Shown here piece after piece: positions 59,136-64,000 of a DNA stretch of 64,000 nt. The translations under genes and the position numbers were made by a program. A model generated the notes under the pieces. It ran no database searches. It was not told the origin of the DNA and was given only the letters and a program-made list of their open reading frames with translations. Location: positions 7,750,001 through 7,814,000 of the forward strand of contig NZ_CP073318.1 of assembly GCF_018263855.1 (NCBI RefSeq). Direction: 5' to 3'. The DNA comes from Kutzneria sp. CA-103260 (GTDB lineage Bacteria; Actinomycetota; Actinomycetes; Mycobacteriales; Pseudonocardiaceae). The first letter of the stretch is position 1, and the number at the start of each line of letters is the position of its first letter.

Positions 59136-59436
59136 CGGCCAAGCGTAGTTGCCCGACCCGACACCGACCGGTGGCGGGGAGGCCGAGACCGCGTCCGGGG
59201 ACTGGGGAATCAGCGAACGCGGCCTCGTTTCCCCCCTTGCGTCGACGGGCTCGGGCGCACCGAGTTCCCCCCTGCCGCGAGGCCGGCAGCGACTCGGTAC
59301 ACCCCGTCGTCGACGGATCACAGCTAACCAAGGGGGCGTGACGTCTCCGTGACGCGGAGGTGGCGCAGCCGGCCGCAGCCGTCAACCGTGAATTACCGGC
59401 CCCACGCGACAATATAATTCACGATATCAACAACAC
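59136..59436. promoter_or_regulatory. 301-base divergent promoter region of mshB and the phospholipase-D-like gene
   Basis: There is no gene in this gap. TATAAT at 59413-59418, a perfect -10 in very AT-rich context, gives a 12-base leader to ATG 59437. GTGAATTA (59388-59395) and TAATTCAC (59415-59422) are exact complements flanking or overlapping it, a possible operator. CTCCG/CGGAG (59345-59359) forms a small hairpin. The mshB half holds no motif I can name. Confidence 0.55.
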
Positions 59437-60405
59437 ATGAGGACATCTCTTTTACTCGCTATTCCCGCCGCCTTGTCCATAACATTACCCTTTGCCTCCG
59501 ATTCGGCGTTGACGCTGGTCACACAGCCGCAGCAGGGTTACACCGCCATATATGACCTGATGAACAAAGCACAAAAAACACTAGACCTGACAATGTACGA
59601 GCTGACCGACACCACCGCCGAGAACGACCTCGTCAACGCCGCCGCACGGGGCGTGACGGTGCGGGTGGTGCTGGACGTCAACCGGGAGAAGTCGCACAAC
59701 CAGGCGGCCTACACGCTGCTGTCCGGCAAGGGAGTGCACGTGGTGTGGGCCGACACCACGTACGCCGCCACCCACCAGAAGACGCTGACCGTCGACGGCG
59801 CCACCTCGGCGATCATGACCGGCAACCTCACCAGCCAGTACTACGCCACCAGCCGGGACTTCGCGGTCGTCGACACCACCGCCGCCGACGTCGCCGCCAT
59901 CGAGAAGGTGTTCAACGCCGACTACGCGCACTCCACGGTCACCCCGGGCGACGGCGCCGACCTGGTGTGGAGCCCCACCGACTCCCAGTCCAAGCTGCTG
60001 GCCCTGATCAACGGGGCCACGGCCACGCTCCAGGTGGAGAACGAGGAGATGGGCCTGCCCGCGGTCACCACCGCGCTGGAGAACGCGGCCAAGCGGGGCG
60101 TCGCCGTGCAGGTGATCATGACCAACACCGCGAACGACTACGCCAGCGAGTTCGACGCCCTCACCGCCGCCGGCGCCAAGGTCGCCACCTACGCCGCGAA
60201 CGCCTCGCTGTACATCCACGCCAAAGCCATCGTCGCCGACTACGGCCGCACCGGCGCGAAGGTGTTCCTCGGCTCGGAGAACTTCTCCAGCGCCTCCCTC
60301 AACCAGAACCGGGAACTGGGCCTGATCACCACCGACTCGGCCGTCCTGACCTCGGTGCACACCACCCTGGCGGCGGACTACAGCGGCGGCACCCCATGGA
60401 CGTGA
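59437..60405 (+). CDS. secreted phospholipase-D-like (HKD) protein
   Basis: The 322-residue protein has a signal peptide (cleavage near residue 24) and two HxKxxxxD motifs, THQKTLTVDG (His113, Lys115, Asp120) and IHAKAIVADYG (His261, Lys263, Asp268), the complete PLD active site. GNLTS and GSENFSS follow them. This small PLD type includes nucleases and lipases. The first 25 codons are strikingly A+T rich compared with the rest and there is no ribosome site, consistent with leaderless translation or foreign origin of the 5' end. Confidence 0.85.
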   Translation: MRTSLLLAIPAALSITLPFASDSALTLVTQPQQGYTAIYDLMNKAQKTLDLTMYELTDTTAENDLVNAAARGVTVRVVLDVNREKSHNQAAYTLLSGKGVHVVWADTTYAATHQKTLTVDGATSAIMTGNLTSQYYATSRDFAVVDTTAADVAAIEKVFNADYAHSTVTPGDGADLVWSPTDSQSKLLALINGATATLQVENEEMGLPAVTTALENAAKRGVAVQVIMTNTANDYASEFDALTAAGAKVATYAANASLYIHAKAIVADYGRTGAKVFLGSENFSSASLNQNRELGLITTDSAVLTSVHTTLAADYSGGTPWT

Positions 60406-60711
60406 CTCCGCCGCGTCACGAAAATGTCAGACCCCCTCGCTAGGGTCGTAGACACCGTGGGGAGGAACACGAGGAACCGGTCCGCGGGGGCAGTCGACGA
60501 GGGGGTATCGGCTGCCCCGGCGGATTGGGCGAGGTGTGCTCGCGGAAAGCGCTCGCCAGCATCCGCCGGAGTGTCTTCTGGGGCTCCCGCCCCAGACCCC
60601 AAGCCAAGGGGCTTCGCCCCCTGGACCCCCGAGCTGGGCGCGCGGAAGATGGCCGCCGTCATCACCCCACCCCATCCAAGGGGCTCCGCCCTCGCGTTGG
60701 CCTCGGAACCG
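60406..60711. repeat. 306-base convergent gap with a cluster of GGGGC hairpins
   Basis: I see no gene here. TCTGGGGC-TCCC-GCCCCAGA (60577-60596) is perfect; CCAAGGGGC-TTC-GCCCCCTGG (about 60604-60624) and AAGGGGCTCCGCCCTC (about 60677-60692) follow. Such hairpins recur in actinomycete intergenic DNA and probably end transcription from both sides. Confidence 0.6.
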
Positions 60712-61230
60712 TCAGGGGACGATTTTCCAGGCGTTGTTGCCGGCGCTGCCGCAGCGGCCGATGTCGCCAAGCATGGCGTTGAACACCATTGTCGAATGCG
60801 GATGGTGGCCCGTGTAGTCGATGACCCAGGTGTAGGTCTGGTGCGCCGGCAGTTCCAGCCGAGAATGCGGGAAGTGGAAATTCTCGTTGTCGTAGAAGAA
60901 TCCGATGTCGTACACGTGGAAATAGTCGTTGGTGTTGTTGGTCATGCTCACGCTGTGCATGGAGAACGGCCCATTGGCCGGCCAGTGGCCCTTCATTACG
61001 AAGTTGATCTGACCCGAGGCCACCGAGCCGGGCGGAACGCCGCAGGTGGCGGCGCTGTCGACGGCACCGTCGATGGAGGTGTAGCCCTGGGCGTCGGCTC
61101 CCCAGAAATGGGCGGTGTAGTTGTGGATGCCGCCACCGTCGGCGTTGGCCGAGCCGGTGACGGCAACCGAGGCCAGGCCGACGGCGGTGATCGCGGCGGT
61201 GATCCGGACGGCTTTCGAAAGCAATTTCAT
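60712..61230 (-). CDS. small secreted protein of unknown function
   Basis: The 172-residue protein starts at ATG 61230 behind GGGGGAAA. A signal peptide ends near VTGSANA (about residue 30). The mature part is rich in aromatic and histidine residues (GGIHNYTAHFWGADAQGYTS, FFYDNENFHFPHSRLELPAH, TWVIDYTGHHPHSTMVFNAM), with two cysteines (ATCGVPPG and GRCGSAG) that may bond. No family is recognised. It lies between the phospholipase-D-like gene and the opp operon, facing the former. Confidence 0.7.
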   Translation of the reverse strand: MKLLSKAVRITAAITAVGLASVAVTGSANADGGGIHNYTAHFWGADAQGYTSIDGAVDSAATCGVPPGSVASGQINFVMKGHWPANGPFSMHSVSMTNNTNDYFHVYDIGFFYDNENFHFPHSRLELPAHQTYTWVIDYTGHHPHSTMVFNAMLGDIGRCGSAGNNAWKIVP

Positions 61231-61279
61231 GTTTCCCCCAGCGTCTCGAACTGCCTGCCCGACCACCTAAACACGGAAA

Positions 61280-61307
61280 TGGCCGCCGAACGCGAGTTCG
61301 GCGGCCA
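61280..61307 (-). terminator. hairpin terminator of the opp operon
   Basis: TGGCCGCCGAAC and GTTCGGCGGCCA, exact complements, flank a GCGA tetraloop. It lies 19 bases past the last opp gene stop. Confidence 0.8.
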
Positions 61308-61325
61308 CCCGTATGAGTGAAAAAA

Positions 61326-62371
<1,046 letters not shown>

Positions 62372-62375
<4 letters not shown>

Positions 62376-63541
62376 GACGCGGCCTCCTTCTCCTGGTCGC
62401 CCTTCGTTTGGTCGGCCTTCGTTGGGTCAGAGCTGTCCGCGAGGTGCTCCTCGACGACCGCCTCGGGGTTGTCGATCATCAGCGCGGCGATCGGCTCCTC
62501 GGCGCCGATCTCCTTGCGGGCGAACAGCTTCTTCGGGTCCTCGTAGCCGGCCAGGTCGTTCCACCGGTGGCAGCGGGTCAGGTGCGCCACCGCGCCGCCG
62601 ACCTCGGCCAGGTCGGGCTCGGAGTCGTGGCACACCGGGGCCACCAGCGGGCAGCGCGGCGAGAAGGCGCAGCCTGAGGGCAGGTTGACCAGCGAGGGCG
62701 GCGCGCCGCTGATCGGGGTCAGCCGCTGGCCGATCAGGCTCGGGTCCGGGTTGGAGCCGAGCAGACCGACCGTGTACGGCATGCGCGGGGTCTCGAAGAC
62801 CTCGTCCACCGCCCCGGACTCGACCACGGTGCCGGCGTACATCACCTGCACCTTGTCGACCATGCCGGCCACCACGCCCAGGTCGTGGGTGATCATGACG
62901 ATGGCCGCGCTCGTCTCGTCCCGGATGCGCAGCAGCGTCTCCAGGATCTGCGCCTGCACGGTCACGTCCAGCGCGGTCGTCGGCTCGTCGGCGATGATCA
63001 CGTCCGGGTCGTTGATGATCGCCATCGCGATCACCACACGCTGGCGCATGCCGCCGGAGAACTCGTGCGGGTACTGCTTGGCCCGCCGGTCCGGCTGCGG
63101 GATGCCGACCTGCTCCAGCGCCTCGACCGCCTTGGCCCAGGCCACCTTCTTGGACACCTTGTGGTGCTCCAGGTAGGCCTCGGACAGCTGGGCGCCCACG
63201 GTGAACACGGGGTTCAGCGAGGTCATCGGGTCCTGGAAGATCATCGCGATCGAGTTGCCGCGGAACTTGCGCATCTCGTTGTAGCTCAGGCCGTTGAGCT
63301 CCTGGCCGCGGTAGGCGATGGAGCCGGAGATGCGGGCGGTCCGGGGCAGCAGGCCCAGGATCGCCATCGAGGACACCGACTTGCCGGAGCCGGACTCGCC
63401 GACCACGCCCAGCACCTCGCCGGGCCGCAGGTCGAAGTTGAGGTCGCGGACCGCGTGCACCACGCCGTCGTCGGTGGGGAACTCGACGGTCAGGTCGGAC
63501 ACCCGCAGCAACGGCTCGTTCGTGTCGATCCCGTTGGTCAT
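62372..63541 (-). CDS. oligopeptide/dipeptide ABC transporter ATPase (OppD/DppD type)
   Basis: The 389-residue partner ATPase has Walker A GESGSGKSV, EFSGGMRQRVVIAMAIIND, DVIIADEPTTALDVT and the C-terminal LPSGCAFSPRCPLVAPVCHD cysteine region shared by OppD and DppD. It forms a heterodimer with the next gene's product. ATG 63541 overlaps the permease stop by one base (TGATG); GTG 63544 is equally possible. The carboxy end (ADSSDPTKADQTKGDQEKEA) is a charged tail. Confidence 0.92.
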
Positions 63542-64000
63542 CACGCACGCACCTTCGTCTGCCGTGGGTCGAACGCGTCACGCAGTCCGTCGCCGATGAA
63601 GCTGATGGTCACCGAGATCAGCACGATGGCCAGGAACGGACCCCAGAACAGCCACGGCCGCAGCAGCACCTGGGTGTAGTTGTCCTGCACGATCAGGCCG
63701 AGCGAGGTGTCGGGCAGCTGCACGCCGAGGCCGATGAACGACAGCGCGGCCTCGGTCAGCACCGCCGTGGACACCGACAGCGTGGCGTTCACCGTGATGG
63801 TGCCGATCATGTTCGGGATCAGGTGCTTGAACACGATGTGCCAGGTGCCGGCGCCGGCCGCGCGGGAGGCCTCGACGAACTCGCGGGCCGACAGCGACAG
63901 CGCCTCGCCGCGGGTGATACGGGCGATCTGCATCCAGCTGAAGATGGCCAGCACGCCGGCCACCACGTACCAGCTCGGGGCCAGCGCGTGCACCAGCAGC
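63541..64000 (-). CDS. oligopeptide/dipeptide ABC permease (OppC/DppC type), partial
   Basis: The C-terminal part (about 153 residues) of an OppC-type permease is present; the start lies beyond the right edge, so the ATG-like M at 63993 is internal. Helices YVVAGVLAIFSWMQIARITR and ILVISVTISF-type segments frame the EAA loop REFVEASRAAGAGTWHIVFK. GVQLPDTSLGLIVQDNYTQ is typical of the family. The operon's binding protein and OppB permease should be upstream on the chromosome. Confidence 0.92.
   Translation of the reverse strand, partial: LLVHALAPSWYVVAGVLAIFSWMQIARITRGEALSLSAREFVEASRAAGAGTWHIVFKHLIPNMIGTITVNATLSVSTAVLTEAALSFIGLGVQLPDTSLGLIVQDNYTQVLLRPWLFWGPFLAIVLISVTISFIGDGLRDAFDPRQTKVRA

Noticed and set aside
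60424..61320. A 298-codon + strand frame after the phospholipase-D-like gene
   Set aside because: It runs through hairpin repeats and then antisense to the small secreted protein gene; no domain is seen.

Overview
The window is about 70% G+C and reads as a chromosomal segment of a filamentous actinomycete, most likely of the order Pseudonocardiales (Amycolatopsis/Kutzneria-like). The basis is the codon use, frequent GTG starts, actinobacterial marker genes (mshB for mycothiol, gpgS, a DUF3117 gene, SigE-RseA-HtrA-TatB, LpqY-SugABC) and a gene order I recognise as collinear with the Mycobacterium tuberculosis interval around Rv1170-Rv1239. The genus is an inference. I see no rRNA, tRNA, transposase, integrase, phage or CRISPR array.

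Layout. 1-6.3 kb: a cut-off alpha/beta hydrolase, a RecB-like nuclease, MarC, a PHP phosphoesterase, a PH-domain membrane protein, a Nudix hydrolase, a DUF2332 protein and a MaoC-type mesaconyl-CoA hydratase. 6.5-7.8 kb: the CorA magnesium channel with a possible leader ORF and a 31-residue membrane peptide. 7.9-12.1 kb: four tandem paralogous secreted proteins, each with six copies of an IRxxDGxW motif, probably beta-propellers. 12.1-15.7 kb: a second DUF2332 protein, a metallophosphoesterase coupled to a ParB-like protein, and a membrane protein. 15.8-20.1 kb: the trehalose importer LpqY-SugABC. 20.3-23.6 kb: a stress-type membrane protein, then an acyl-CoA dehydrogenase and a CoA-ester lyase that, with the MaoC gene, make up part of the ethylmalonyl-CoA pathway. 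23.7-29.5 kb: an APH(6)-type kinase, PhzF, an MgtE-like CBS protein with a DUF1003 protein, Mrp and a MarR regulator. 29.6-33.7 kb: the envelope-stress cluster sigE-rseA-htrA-tatB with a divergent O-methyltransferase. 33.8-38.6 kb: glgC/glgM (alpha-glucan synthesis), a lipoprotein and a LysR regulator. 38.8-43.5 kb: pepA, DUF3117, tag, a DivIVA-like protein, gpgS and a folP homologue.

43.8-49.1 kb holds secreted proteins only: a Gly/Asn-repeat protein, a secreted S15-type hydrolase with an elaborate operator region, and two tandem S53 (sedolisin-type) peptidases. 49.2-55.7 kb carries lysine/diaminopimelate genes (dapE, dapD, dapC) with a LOG-family protein, fdxA, a CHAD protein, and an operon of an iron/2-oxoglutarate oxygenase with an Fcy1-like deaminase. 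56.2-59.1 kb: a GNAT enzyme, then a tightly coupled leftward set mshB - membrane protein - hypothetical - a gene made only of three 26-residue repeats - a 53-residue gene. 59.4-61.2 kb: a secreted phospholipase-D-like protein and a small secreted protein. 61.3-64 kb: an oligopeptide/dipeptide ABC transporter that runs off the right edge.

Themes. The conserved frame serves trehalose and alpha-glucan handling, diaminopimelate synthesis and envelope stress, and it is interrupted by lineage-specific blocks of exported proteins. The intergenic spaces hold several families of long perfect hairpins. The best candidates for something undescribed are the four-gene six-repeat array, the 3 x 26 repeat gene, the Gly/Asn-repeat exoprotein and the oxygenase/deaminase pair.
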